Of a DNA stretch of 64,000 nt, positions 26,567 to 36,440 are shown one piece after another. The stretch's first letter is position 1. Each line of letters starts with the position of its first letter. The translations under genes were made by a program, and so were the position numbers. The stretch is taken from the NCBI RefSeq assembly GCF_018449525.1, contig NZ_JAAVUS010000010.1, positions 1 through 64,000 of the forward strand. The letters are read 5' to 3'. This stretch comes from Bradyrhizobium sp. dw_78 (GTDB lineage Bacteria > Pseudomonadota > Alphaproteobacteria > Rhizobiales > Xanthobacteraceae). Under the pieces are notes generated by a model. The model saw only the letters and a program-made list of their open reading frames with translations. It made no database searches and was not told where the DNA came from.

Positions 26567-27745
26567 TTGCTTGCTCGCCAAGCGAAGGGGATGCTAGAAA
26601 GCAAAGAGAAAAGAGAGATTTCATTGAAAAAACAGGGATTTATTCCTCGCCTCGAATCTCTGCGCGGGATCGCCGCCCTCACGGTGGTCGGCTATCACGT
26701 CAACAACCAATTAGCGGGTGGCAGAGCGAACGGCTGGCTTGACAAGATGGCCGGCCGCCTTATTGGCGCCTGCGCCAATGGCACGGGGGCCGTGGTTACA
26801 TTTTTCGTCTTGAGCGGCTTCGTTTTGGCACGCTCGCTCGACGGCAATTCGGATCCAGTCCGCTTCCTGCGCAACCGTCTGCTTCGGTTGTTCCCGGCCG
26901 CTGCGGCAGCCGTCGCATTGCTGACCGTGCTTTACTGGAAGTTCGGATTTTTCGTCGGATTCAGGGCATCATTCGATCCGATCAATGTCGTCCTGAATAT
27001 GCTGCTGATCCGAAGCGACATCAACGTCGTGATGTGGTCGATGACCGTTGAATGCGTGGCGACACCGCTAATCCTGCTCAGCGTCTGGACGCTGCAAAAA
27101 CGTAGCGACCCGCAACTGTGGGTTCTGATAATTGTCCTGATCGGCCTATCTTCCGTGGGACCCTATGTGCATCTGCTCGGCGGCTTCACCAACCTTGCGC
27201 CGCTCTACGCCTTCATCGTCGGCGTGTTGATTCATTTTAGGGGGGAGCAACGTGCGTCGTCGCTCAGCCCAAGGCTTGCTGTCGCTGTGGCGATCATCTC
27301 CATCGCGTTGTTTTGCTTCTGCGGATCGAGAACGCAGAGCGCGCTGGTTCTCCTGCTGGAATGTTTGAGTTCCGCGGCAATAATTGCACTGATCGCGTGG
27401 CGGCCAGCCATGGCTTTGTTCAAACCGCTCGATTCCCGGTTGGCTCGGTTTTATGGGCAGGTTTCCTATAGCTTCTACTTGCTGCACCTGATCGGAATCT
27501 CGATTGCCTTCCGCTTGACAGATCCTGCCGCACTGAATGCTGCGGGGCTTCCGCTATCCCTCACCGTTATGTTCGCAACCGCCGTTTCGATACTGCTGAC
27601 AACGCCCGCGGCCTATCTGTCCTGGAGATTCATCGAAATGCCGGTGATTAATTTCGCAAAGTCGGTTGGCAGGAGACGCAGCCAAGACGTGATAGCAGCA
27701 AAAGAACGGACGACCGAACTGGATACGAACTCTAGTCTGATATAA
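26567..27745 (+). CDS. Acyltransferase 3 family membrane protein (OafA-type)
   Basis: A 392-residue membrane O-acyltransferase with about ten helices. The family opening is FIPRLESLRGIAALTVVGYH; FFVLSGFVLARSL and FYGQVSYSFYLLHLIG are further signatures. It probably transfers acetyl or another acyl group to surface polysaccharide or a small molecule. The start may be 26567 or the ATG at 26591, both before the conserved domain. It diverges from the DUF2235 gene. Confidence 0.87.
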   Translation: MLARQAKGMLESKEKREISLKKQGFIPRLESLRGIAALTVVGYHVNNQLAGGRANGWLDKMAGRLIGACANGTGAVVTFFVLSGFVLARSLDGNSDPVRFLRNRLLRLFPAAAAAVALLTVLYWKFGFFVGFRASFDPINVVLNMLLIRSDINVVMWSMTVECVATPLILLSVWTLQKRSDPQLWVLIIVLIGLSSVGPYVHLLGGFTNLAPLYAFIVGVLIHFRGEQRASSLSPRLAVAVAIISIALFCFCGSRTQSALVLLLECLSSAAIIALIAWRPAMALFKPLDSRLARFYGQVSYSFYLLHLIGISIAFRLTDPAALNAAGLPLSLTVMFATAVSILLTTPAAYLSWRFIEMPVINFAKSVGRRRSQDVIAAKERTTELDTNSSLI

Positions 27746-27989
27746 GCCGATTGCCGTTATTACAATCCGTCTTAGAACGCGGCTGCGGGGAGGGGCATCT
27801 GGCTCAAGCTGCCTTCGGCAGAGCAAAATCAATCACCTGAGCTGATATCAGCGATGTGCTAACGAGCGAGATGACTTAACCTTTCCAACGCCAGATTTGA
27901 GAGCGGTGATTTCTTGGAGATTCCCTACGCTGGATATTGCCAGCGTGCTCACTGTTCGCGGCGATGGGTGCATGTATTGGTGTGTGTAT

Positions 27990-28622
27990 ATGATTGAAGC
28001 GGTGATCTGGGATTTCGGTGGGGTGCTCACGACCTCTCCCTTCGAGGCTTTTGCGAGGTTTGAGGCCGAACGTGGCTTGCCGGTCGATATCATCCGGCGC
28101 ATCAACGCAGTTAATCATTTGGAAAATGCCTGGGCCAAGTTCGAACGTGCCGAGATCGATCTCGAAGCGTTCGATACGCTGTTCGCGATGGAATCGATGG
28201 CGCTCGGCGCGGAGGTGCGTGGCAGGGATATCTTGCCGCTGCTATACGGCGACTTGCGGCCGGAGATGGTCGAGGCGCTGCGGCGCGTGAAAGCAAAGTT
28301 CAAGACCGGCTGCATCACCAACAACCTTCCGGCCAACAGCACCGACAGCCCGGTCGGCCGCTCGCTCTATGTCGCCGAGGTGATCGTGCTGTTCGATCGC
28401 GTTATCGAGTCCGCCAGAATCGGGCTTCGCAAGCCGGATCCGCGCATTTACCGGATGATGACCGAAGCGCTTGGCGTCGACCCGAAACATTGCGTCTATC
28501 TGGACGATTTCGGCGTCAACCTGAAACCCGCACGCGAGATGGGCATGACGACGATCAAAGTACAATCCTCCGGTCAAGCGATCGCGGAGTTGGAAGCCGC
28601 AACGGCGCTGCGACTTCGATAG
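27990..28622 (+). CDS. HAD-superfamily hydrolase
   Basis: A 210-residue haloacid-dehalogenase-type hydrolase. Motif I is IWDFGGVLTTSP; the second catalytic Asp of DxD is replaced by Gly, a form also seen in epoxide-hydrolase N-terminal-like HADs. Motif III/IV are GLRKPDPRIYRMM and CVYLDDFGVNLKPA. Likely a small-molecule phosphatase. The ATG at 27990 starts right at the first strand; upstream in-frame codons add unlikely sequence. Confidence 0.82.
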   Translation: MIEAVIWDFGGVLTTSPFEAFARFEAERGLPVDIIRRINAVNHLENAWAKFERAEIDLEAFDTLFAMESMALGAEVRGRDILPLLYGDLRPEMVEALRRVKAKFKTGCITNNLPANSTDSPVGRSLYVAEVIVLFDRVIESARIGLRKPDPRIYRMMTEALGVDPKHCVYLDDFGVNLKPAREMGMTTIKVQSSGQAIAELEAATALRLR

Positions 28623-28706
28623 CTTTGGAACCATAAAGGTGCTGGTTGCCCCGTCGGGCAAATCAGTGATTTATGAGCTGCCTGGCGACTTCCAGGAGGC
28701 CTTCTC

Positions 28707-28809
28707 GTGTCGGATAATTTCTCAGAACTGGTCGAAATTTCTAAGCTGAACGGCGATTTCAAAAAGAATTACGGAAAGCTGCTAGGTGGGTATCTCTACC
28801 TTCGCTCGA
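28707..28809 (+). pseudogene. Start of a gene cut by the recombinase element
   Basis: A near-perfect AGGAGG at 28694-28699 stands 7 bases before GTG 28707, followed by MSDNFSELVEISKLNGDFKK and YGKLLGGYLYLRS. The frame then runs antisense through the 3' end of the serine recombinase to a stop at 28973. The strong ribosome-binding site implies a real gene whose remainder was displaced. I do not recognise the family from the remaining 34 or so residues. Confidence 0.5.
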
Positions 28810-30465
28810 TCAGCGCCGCCCGTGGTCGGACTTATTTTTGGGGCGGCGTTCTCTTTGCCGTTGTTTCGATTGGATCGATTTCGTTGAAGATGCATGGTCT
28901 GTCTTGGCTAGGCGTTGGACGAGCGTTCGAATTAGCGTGTCGAAATCTTCGAACTGCTCTACTCCATGATTAAGCCGAGCTTCCTCAGAAAACCGTATTT
29001 GGCGTCCCGGCACCAGAGCCGTAGGCACCAGCAAGTAGTCGAGCAGGTCTGTGTTACGTTCAGTAAGCCTGATGGAGACGATCCAACCGGGGAAAAGGTG
29101 AGCGCGGACGTTTATCGACCACAAGGCAGCATGAGTGGCTTTCTTGCCTGGCTGCCATCTTGCAAGTCGAAAAGAGATGCCGGTTTTAGCGCTGAGGACG
29201 AGACAATTAGTCGCGCTATAGAAGGTGGGGCGCTTGCCGAGCCGCTGAATACTGTCTGCGAGTTGCGACGCCAAGTCGGTCATTAACCCGGCCCATTTTC
29301 CGCGAGATTCTAAGTACTCACAGTCTCGCTTGGACGCGTAACCGATTAAGCGATATGCGTTGCGCAGGCTCCCGAAGTGATTTTGGTAGGTTACAACGCA
29401 GGGAACACCGATGGCCTGTTCAATGATTGGGCCGTTGAGCTTTCTATGCTTCATCAGGAGTTTACGTAGTCGCGCCAGCATCTCCTCCTCGGATAGATCG
29501 ACGCGGCGCTCTTCTATAATCTTTGCGGCGCGCAAGAACTCGTCTTGCTTGATAATCGGTTCGATGCAGCCTTCGCTTCTGACCCATAGGTCGGGCGGAT
29601 TGTATTTTCTCGTTTCCTTGAGCTTATACGATCGGCGGTTGTATACGAGATTTCCGATGTAGTTTTCGTTTCTGAGGATGCGGCCTATTAATCCAGGATT
29701 CCACACGCGACCCGTGTTGGTGGGTATGCAATTTTTATTAAGTTCTTGAGCTATAGCTGCTTCTGACTGTCGTTGTAAGAACCGTTCAAAAATCCATTTG
29801 ACAACCATCACCTCTTCGCAAGCGCCGGGGACGAGTCTTACATGGTCGGTGGCCAGATATTTGCGCTCGCCATTTCTGAGAATCGCCTTGGTCCTCTGCT
29901 TCTCGTCCACGAGTATCCGCCGTAGCCCGTATGCAGTTTGACCGCCCCTCGCAAAGCCAAGCCGAGCGAACCGGGAAGCTCCAGCGTGAACTTTAACTGA
30001 GAGCTCGCGACTGTATTCGGCCGCCATTACTCTTTTTAGATTCTTGACAATGCTGGACAGCATGGTGCCGTCATTGTCGAACTGCTCGGCGCAATACGTG
30101 ATTTTAATGCCGGCTTGTTTGCAGAGAAATTCGTAGTGCGCACTTTCATCGATGTCTTGGAAACGTCCCCATCGGCTAACGTCGTAGACCAAGATGTGAC
30201 TGAAATCGGCGCGGCCCGTGGAAACGTCTGCCAACAATTGCATCAGGCCAGGTCTGTTCTTAAGTTTCAGTCCACTTTCGCCTTCGTCTCGATATGTTCG
30301 GACGATAGATAGTTGGTGAATTTGAGCGTATGTCGCCATCACCGCGGCTTGATTTTCAATTGAATATCGCTGGTAGTCTGTGGACATGCGGACATATTGC
30401 GCCGCGCGTAGATCGGATTGCGATCGCGGTAGGTGAGTTCTTCGGACAACCAGCTCTTTGCCCAT
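28810..30465 (-). CDS. Large serine recombinase
   Basis: A site-specific recombinase of 551 residues from the ATG at 30465 (an upstream extension to 30600 is possible). The resolvase domain has AQYVRMSTDYQRYSIENQ with the catalytic Ser, SHILVYDVSRWGRFQDI and later the recombinase domain (NTGRVWNPGLIGRILRNENY, YIGNLVYNR). The typical zinc-ribbon Cys cluster of many large serine integrases is not evident; the C-terminus is basic and low-complexity. It probably moves its own element. There is no second recombinase or cargo. Confidence 0.87.
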   Translation of the reverse strand: MGKELVVRRTHLPRSQSDLRAAQYVRMSTDYQRYSIENQAAVMATYAQIHQLSIVRTYRDEGESGLKLKNRPGLMQLLADVSTGRADFSHILVYDVSRWGRFQDIDESAHYEFLCKQAGIKITYCAEQFDNDGTMLSSIVKNLKRVMAAEYSRELSVKVHAGASRFARLGFARGGQTAYGLRRILVDEKQRTKAILRNGERKYLATDHVRLVPGACEEVMVVKWIFERFLQRQSEAAIAQELNKNCIPTNTGRVWNPGLIGRILRNENYIGNLVYNRRSYKLKETRKYNPPDLWVRSEGCIEPIIKQDEFLRAAKIIEERRVDLSEEEMLARLRKLLMKHRKLNGPIIEQAIGVPCVVTYQNHFGSLRNAYRLIGYASKRDCEYLESRGKWAGLMTDLASQLADSIQRLGKRPTFYSATNCLVLSAKTGISFRLARWQPGKKATHAALWSINVRAHLFPGWIVSIRLTERNTDLLDYLLVPTALVPGRQIRFSEEARLNHGVEQFEDFDTLIRTLVQRLAKTDHASSTKSIQSKQRQRERRPKNKSDHGRR

Positions 30466-30658
30466 TGATGCAGCCCTGAATTTCGCTAGCAAAGCCTTCT
30501 GGCTCGAAATAAACAAAGCAGGTGCTTTTTTAGATGTGCCCGAAACGCAGCCCGGGGGACAATCCGTTCTCCCACCTCTTTGAGAGAGGATGGCCTTCAT
30601 CTCGAATTATACCATAGCCGGCCTCTTATCGGCGAATTGCCTCAGAATATTTGGGACG

Positions 30659-30838
30659 TTCAGCACCACATTCACCTATGACCCCAATGGCAACCAGATC
30701 TCCAGGTTGGGGCGCAACATCGCCTACGCCTTCTATAACAAGCTCGTGAGCATCACCCAGGGCGGGCGGACCATCAGCTTTCTGGACGACACCGAGCATC
30801 AGCGCTTCAAGCAGGTGACGCCGGAAGGGCCGAGGTGA
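30659..30838 (+). pseudogene. Rhs repeat fragment
   Basis: The frame carries FTYDPNGNQISRLGRNIAYA, FYNKLVSITQGGRTISF and EHQRFKQVTPEG, the classical YD-repeat to core transition of Rhs proteins. YLSVG-like sequence in another frame up to about 30900 may be further core. The large N-terminal part and the toxin tip are absent. Remnant of a polymorphic-toxin gene. Confidence 0.75.
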
Positions 30839-31100
30839 GCAATCCCCGGGGCGTCGACGACGAGCTGGACCGGGTATCTCTCGGTCGGTAGCCGGCAGAA
30901 TGTGAGCGCTTCTCACCACCACCGTTGGCGCCCGGTGTACCAAGGCAGTACGGCGCTTTTTTGGATCAGCCAACCACGTCTAGCGTTCGAAGCGCCTGTT
31001 GGACAGGGTCGGCTGTCCGTCAGTCGTGTTGTCGTTATGTGAAGAGCTACATGCCGATAGTACCCCTCTGGGGGCAGGTTGCTGGTCGATCGGTCGGTAA

Positions 31101-31451
31101 TCGGGCAGCGCCAACAACATCAAGGGCGCCGAGCAACAACAGGACGCGCAAACGATCAGAGATCAGGAGACGGAAAAAAATCGCATCAACGCCTATGTCA
31201 TGCGGCTCGGCAAAAAGGCCCGGGCCAACCTACTCTATCCGGATGATGGCCGCAGTGGTTCCCCCGTCGTCGCCTTTACCGTCCTTGTCAGCGGCCAGAT
31301 TCGCCCGGGTAGCCTGAAGATCGCGGAAAGCAGCGGTCAGGCCGCGCTCGACGCCAGCGCGCTGAAGACCATTCGTGCCAGCGCTCCTTTCGATCCGCCG
31401 CCGCGCGAGCTGCCGCTGGCGATCACGGTCGACTTCACCCGAAAGCGTTGA
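31101..31451 (+). pseudogene. TonB C-terminal domain fragment
   Basis: An open frame of 116 codons ends in a TonB-type C-terminal domain: VVAFTVLVSGQIRPGSLKIA, SSGQAALDASALKTIRASAP and FDPPPRELPLAITVDF. The membrane anchor and Pro-rich spacer are missing and no good start precedes it (an ATG at 31200 would begin inside the domain). Probably a remnant of an energy-transducer gene. Confidence 0.65.
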
Positions 31452-31635
31452 TCGTCTCTAAAAATGCGGTCCGAGGTCGGGCAGCCGCGCAAGCCGGATC
31501 GGCGCGATAGGATGCCCGACCAGTAATTGCACGCTGTTCTGCCCGATTGCGCGATCACGAAACGCGGGGGATTGCGTCTCGATCCATTTTACCCGTTCCT
31601 ATTTCCTGACGGATTTCATAGGACAGGAAAAAGCA

Positions 31636-32604
31636 ATGCCATACGTTGATGCCTCCGGAGCAAAGCTCTATTTTGAGGAATACGGCGAAGGCTATCCGAT
31701 CATTTTCATCCACGAACTCGGATCGGACCTTCGTCAATGGGAAGATCAGGTCCGCTACTTCTCGCGCGCATATCGTTGCGTCACCTGCAATGCTCGCGGC
31801 TATGTGCCCAGCGATGTTCCTGAAGATCCTGCCGCCTATGGTTGGGAACAATCGATCGATGATGTCACAGCCGTCATGCAGGGGCTGTCGATCGACTGCG
31901 CTCATCTGATCGGCCTAAGCATGGGCGCCTATACGGGGCTGCAATTTGGGCTACGACATCCGCGCAAGGTCAGCGCGATTGTCTGCGCAGCGGCAGGATC
32001 CGGCTCCCCGCCGTCCCAGCGTCATGCTTGGTTGAGAGAAACCTCAATTCTCGCTCGCGGCTTCGAGCGCAGCACGGATTCGATCTCCGAAAAAGTCGCG
32101 AACAGCGCAACACGCATTCAGCTCAAATATAAAGATCCAAAACGCTGGCAAGCGTTCGCAAGCCAATTGCGTGAACAATCGGGCAAGGGACTGTCCAACA
32201 CGGTCATCCGTTGCCAGGCGATGCGCCCATCATTGCACGACCTGCGTGACCGGCTCGCGAGAATGATGGTGCCGGTCCTGCTGATCGTGGGCGACGAAGA
32301 CGCGGCCTGTCTCGAAACCAACCTGATGCTGAAATCCACACTTCCAAATGCCGGCCTTTGAATTTCTCCCAACACCGGTCACTCGATCAACCTTGAAGAG
32401 CCAGCGTCGTTCAATATCCAGGTTGAAGCCTTCCTCAATGCCGTTGAGCGAGGGAGCTGGCGGCGCGGTTATCCAACAAGCGACTACATAACAACCAGCA
32501 GAATGCCCGAACTCAGATTGCTCGCCAACTCCACGATCGAGCTCGGAGAGGACACGACCGATGCCAACGTCGTCCCGTTGCATCAAGGGCAATCGCCGTT
32601 CTGA
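31636..32604 (+). pseudogene. Alpha/beta hydrolase cut by TGA before the catalytic His
   Basis: The first 241 residues form an alpha/beta hydrolase: the oxyanion segment IIFIHELGSDLRQWEDQVRY, nucleophile elbow GLSMGAYTGLQ and LLIVGDEDAACLE with the acidic residue. A TGA at 32359-32361 stops translation after LPNAGL. The same frame continues as ISPNTGHSINLEEPASFN, which carries the catalytic His. So the product lacks one triad residue. No frameshift is involved; TGG to TGA is the simplest change. Confidence 0.85.
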
Positions 32605-32682
32605 GCTGCTGCCGCTCGCCATTGACTTCGTCGGATCCGTGTCTTTGGTGAAACAACTTCCCGCGCCTGAAGGGAGGGCTCA

Positions 32683-32904
32683 ATGAAACTTGCGGCCACC
32701 AGGTCGGCACCGAAAACAACGATCCCGCTTTCGGAGCGGCCGACACTGGCCGTCGATGAGTTTTGCAAGATGGTCGGAATCGGGCGCTCAACTTTCTACA
32801 AGGCGGTAGCGGCCGGGGACCTCAAGGTCCGCAAATACGGAAAACGGACCTTCATCACAAGGGAGGAGATGCTGAGGTTTGTCGAAAACATGCCGGCCGG
32901 CTGA
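32683..32904 (+). CDS. Excisionase/AlpA-like helix-turn-helix protein
   Basis: A 73-residue MerR-type winged helix: LAVDEFCKMVGIGRSTFYKA followed by GDLKVRKYGKRTFITREEML. Such proteins act as excisionases or regulators next to integrases. GGGAGGG lies 4 bases before the ATG. It converges with the tyrosine integrase at 32967-34169, and the two probably form one excision/integration unit. Confidence 0.8.
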   Translation: MKLAATRSAPKTTIPLSERPTLAVDEFCKMVGIGRSTFYKAVAAGDLKVRKYGKRTFITREEMLRFVENMPAG

Positions 32905-32966
32905 CCCGATGCAGATGCCCCGAAAAGGCGTTTGATGGGACGAAGGTGACGTGGCGCCACGTCATT

Positions 32967-34169
32967 TCAGAGTGACGACACGGACGCATTCCCTTCGGCG
33001 TCACCACGATGGGGCGATTGATCAGAACGAGATGCACCATCAAGGCCCTTAGTGGCGTATTCTTCCCAGGCGGTCATCAATTGGCGACGCTTCGCCAGCG
33101 CCGTGCGGCGTCGATATGCAGTCTCAGTTTCGTCGCCAACGGCATGCGCAATCGCGGCCTCCGCAACTTCCCATGCCACCTCCGTTTCGTCGCCGGCCCA
33201 GTCCCGGAAGGTCGAACGAAAGCCGTGCGTCGTGGCGGGTGTGCTGGTGTGCCGAGCGATGCGCTTGGAAAGCGACACGTCACTGACCGGCCGGAACGGC
33301 AATTGCGCCAGGGCGGCTGCGGTCAGGGGGATTTCATGCTTCCTTTCGCCCTTCATTCGGCCCGGCGGGATTGTCCATAGATCTCCCTTTATTTCGGCTT
33401 CAGAATCCATTTCATAGGCTTCATTGAAACGGCAGGCGGTGAGGATGATCCAGCGCAGCATGCGTGCCGCATCTGACGCGTCGGCCGAAAGCCGCTGCCA
33501 GAATTTCGGCAGTTCCTCATAGGGCAGGGCGGGGTGATGCTTCACCTCCGACTTGCGGCGCCGCGCCAGCACCTGGTCAAGGTGACCGCGCCAAAGGGCC
33601 GGATTTTCGCCCGCGCGCAGCCCTTCGGCCTTCGCGCCGTTCAGTACCGCCTCGATACGGCCGCGGACCCGTCGCGCAGTTTCCTTCTTCACAGTCCAGA
33701 TCGGCCTCAGCACTTTCAGTACGGCCTCGGTGTCGACGTTGCCGACAGTCAGATGACCGATGTGCGGGTAAGCGTAATCGCGAAGTGAGTTGCGCCATTG
33801 CTGCCGGTGCTTCTCGTTTTTCCAGCCGGCCTCTTTTCCGGAAATGAAGGCATCCGCGTAAGCCTCGAACGTGATCGAGCGGGACGCGTCGGCCTTGGCT
33901 TCGGCGCGCCTGGTGTTGCGATCTTCGATCGGGTCTTTGCCATTGCGGAGCAGGGCGCGGGCGTCGTGCGCCGCGTCGCGCGCCTTCGCCAGCGTCACGT
34001 CGTCGGCGGTGCCGAGGCCCATGTACCGCTCCTTGCCGGTCAGCGGGCTTTTGAACCGAAACACCCAGGAGCGGTTGCCATTCTTGTCAACGTCGAGACG
34101 CAGTCCGCCGCCATCGCTCAGCCTGCTGCCAGGTTTGGCATGCTCAACCTGTTTTGCCGTTAGGATCAT
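32967..34169 (-). CDS. Tyrosine integrase (P4-type), older element
   Basis: A 400-residue integrase: N-terminal DUF4102-like arm-binding domain (LSDGGGLRLDV), SAM-like core (ITFEAYADAFISGKEAGWKN) and catalytic domain. Arg is in ILTACRFNEAYEM, His-x-x-Arg in THGFRSTFRDWAGDE, and the last His and Tyr in AHAVGDETETAYRRR. P4-type integrases usually act at tRNA genes. No tRNA is seen beside it. It points away from the prophage, with the excisionase-like gene, so it may belong to a neighbouring island. Confidence 0.87.
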   Translation of the reverse strand: MILTAKQVEHAKPGSRLSDGGGLRLDVDKNGNRSWVFRFKSPLTGKERYMGLGTADDVTLAKARDAAHDARALLRNGKDPIEDRNTRRAEAKADASRSITFEAYADAFISGKEAGWKNEKHRQQWRNSLRDYAYPHIGHLTVGNVDTEAVLKVLRPIWTVKKETARRVRGRIEAVLNGAKAEGLRAGENPALWRGHLDQVLARRRKSEVKHHPALPYEELPKFWQRLSADASDAARMLRWIILTACRFNEAYEMDSEAEIKGDLWTIPPGRMKGERKHEIPLTAAALAQLPFRPVSDVSLSKRIARHTSTPATTHGFRSTFRDWAGDETEVAWEVAEAAIAHAVGDETETAYRRRTALAKRRQLMTAWEEYATKGLDGASRSDQSPHRGDAEGNASVSSL

Positions 34170-34541
34170 GAGATGTCCGCCTAACCCACGAGGACGTCGA
34201 CCTGGCGTGAGTGTCCGCCTAACCCACGCGTCAACCCACGTCGATGAGATGGATTATGCCAGACTTCGGCGAACCCGCGAAGATGCATCGCGAACAAATG
34301 TGCTTGATATATCGAAGATTTTTGGACGCTGGCGGACGTTGGTGGATGTGTGCGGACGGGGTGCTGGCGGAGGGGTGTCCGCCGACGAGAAACACAAAAC
34401 AGCTATAATCATAGGTCTTCTCGGCAGTTTAAGGCATATTGTAAAACAAAAACGTAAAACATAGTGTCAAACAATTGACTATCGAACTGACCGCCGATAG
34501 ATCTGGCTTCATCATATTGAAGGCAGCGCGGCGAGGCAGAA
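34170..34541. other. Region between two divergent integrases
   Basis: No gene. It holds the direct repeats listed separately, several scattered copies of gcggac or gtccgc, and the promoters of both integrases. The left end of the prophage (attL) may lie here, but I could not find its partner because the right end is outside the window. Confidence 0.4.
34174..34228. repeat. 17-bp direct repeat between integrases
   Basis: tgtccgcctaacccacg occurs at 34174-34190 and 34212-34228, 38 bases apart, with a further aacccacg at 34233-34240. Spacing near four helical turns and the position beside an integrase start suggest arm-type integrase or excisionase sites. Confidence 0.65.
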
Positions 34542-35870
34542 ATGGCGCACGAAGGGTTACGGCAACGGGGTAGTTTCTGGTGGTTCTTCCGCCGAACCCC
34601 CAAGGAATATGCGGCGGTTGAGAAGCGCCGCGTTGTCCAGCTCTCGACCGACATCCGGGTTGCCGATGACCCAAAGGCGATCTCCGCCCGCCGGAAGGCG
34701 AAAGAGTTGGACACCGAACTTCATAACGAATGGCGCATGATGTTATCGGGCTCGACCGCCGAACAGATGCAGGAATATCGCGCTGCTCGCGACGCCGCCC
34801 ACAAGCTGCGGATATCCCCTCCGATCAGCAACCAAGCCGACCGTGACATTGTAGAGGCCGCCCGGCGCATTCTGGCCGCCCATGGCGCGAACCTTTTGAT
34901 GGATCGCCCCACGGCTCTGGCCGTCACCGACCAAGCTCCAAAGCCATCTATTACGTTCGAGGAATGCGCCAAAGAGTACATCCGCATAAATGCGGATGCG
35001 TGGAAAAATGGCAAGCATTCGGCTCAATGGCCTTCGACATTGGAAGCCTATGTCTATCCGCATATCGGGAGGTTGCCGGTCGCCGAGATCGGCAAGGAAC
35101 ACGTTCTGCTTTGCATCAAACCGATCTGGGATGCGCGGAAGCTGGAAACCTTCCGCCGGGTGAGGGGCAGGATCGAGTCCATCCTGGATTACGCCAGCGC
35201 GCACGACTACCGATCCAAAGAGAATAACCCAGCCCAATGGAAGGGCAACTTGAGCCACATTTTTCCGAAGTCCGGCGCCGTCAAGCAGACGAAGCACCAC
35301 GGAGCGATGCACTTCGATGAGGTTCCAGCATTCATTACCCGCTTGCAGAAACAGGCCGGATCTGCGGCCCGCGCGTTGGAGCTGACGATCTTGACCGGGT
35401 TGAGGACAGACGCCGTTCTTGGCGGCAAGTGGGCGGAGATCGATTTCGAAAAGAATGTATGGACGATTCCGGCGGCGAGATCGAAGCGCAAGCCGGAATT
35501 CGCCGATCTGCCGCATCGGGTGCCGCTGACCCCGCGCATGGTAGCGCTCCTGAAAGATCTGCCACGTGATGGCGAATACATCTTTGCCGGCGCGGCCAAG
35601 GGCAAGCCGCTCAGCAACATGTCCATGCTCGTCCTCCTGCGGCGCATGAAGATGGACGGCATCACGACGCATGGCTTTAGATCAACGTTCCGGGATTGGG
35701 CCGGCGAAAAGACGAACCACGAGGATCGGCTTTGCGAGTTCGTTTTGGGCCACGTCACCAGCGGCACTCGTGGAGCTTACCAGAGGATGGATATGCTCGA
35801 TAAGCGCCGCGCCCTGATGGACGATTGGGGGAACTACTGCTACGGCGCGCCCATGGCGGTGGCGGCGTAA
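34542..35870 (+). CDS. int: Prophage tyrosine integrase
   Basis: A 442-residue integrase distinct from the minus-strand one. The catalytic domain has Arg in ILTGLRTDAVLGGKW, THGFRSTFRDWAGEKT, and GHVTSGTRGAYQR with the His and the Tyr nucleophile. The N-terminal 130 residues carry a non-standard arm domain (GSFWWFFRRTPKEY). It reads into the prophage genes and is its likely integrase. It shares the HGFRSTFRDWAG motif with its neighbour, showing related origin. Confidence 0.88.
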   Translation: MAHEGLRQRGSFWWFFRRTPKEYAAVEKRRVVQLSTDIRVADDPKAISARRKAKELDTELHNEWRMMLSGSTAEQMQEYRAARDAAHKLRISPPISNQADRDIVEAARRILAAHGANLLMDRPTALAVTDQAPKPSITFEECAKEYIRINADAWKNGKHSAQWPSTLEAYVYPHIGRLPVAEIGKEHVLLCIKPIWDARKLETFRRVRGRIESILDYASAHDYRSKENNPAQWKGNLSHIFPKSGAVKQTKHHGAMHFDEVPAFITRLQKQAGSAARALELTILTGLRTDAVLGGKWAEIDFEKNVWTIPAARSKRKPEFADLPHRVPLTPRMVALLKDLPRDGEYIFAGAAKGKPLSNMSMLVLLRRMKMDGITTHGFRSTFRDWAGEKTNHEDRLCEFVLGHVTSGTRGAYQRMDMLDKRRALMDDWGNYCYGAPMAVAA

Positions 35871-35914
35871 TGAGAAGGGGAAAGCGTCGAAAGCGGCGCT
35901 CCCTATTGGTTATG

Positions 35915-36151
35915 CTATGCGGCGATCTGGCGCGGACTGGCGTTGTCGTTCCCTATGGTCGCGTTGATCGCACCGCGAGCCAGAACCCGGCGGGCGTAGT
36001 CGAGAGCGCCGCCTTCGGCGATCAGGCGGTCGCGCTCGGCTTCCATCCGGATCAGCAACGGCAGCGCGCCGGGCAGGTTATGATACTGGATCATAAAGGC
36101 CAGCGCTTGAACTGCGGTCTCATAATCCTCTGCGGTAAGTTCTTTCATCAT
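35915..36151 (-). CDS. Small hypothetical prophage protein
   Basis: A 78-residue helical protein beginning MMKELTAEDYETAVQALAFM; two adjacent ATG codons (36151, 36148) are possible starts. No recognised domain. It opposes the integrase, with a 44-base gap between the stops. Confidence 0.55.
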   Translation of the reverse strand: MMKELTAEDYETAVQALAFMIQYHNLPGALPLLIRMEAERDRLIAEGGALDYARRVLARGAINATIGNDNASPRQIAA

Positions 36152-36440
36152 GCTTTGACCCGCCGTCCAGTTATGCGGCCATTTGTACGGCTGGATTCCG
36201 CGTTCGCGACTTCCGCACCCAAAATCCCTTCCGCCTCGCGAGACTGCGAACGCGCTCTCGGACATCGCCTTCATCGCAGTTCCTTTCAAGGTTTGACAGG
36301 ATCAACGGCGGCGAGAATGCGTACCCGATCGATCCGCATTCAAGCGGTCGCGAAAAAAGAAATCGTTTGCGGGACGCGTCGGAAGATCTGCGCGACGCCG
36401 ACTGGTGCTAGGTCTGGCCAGTAACGCCGCTCATAGAAAA

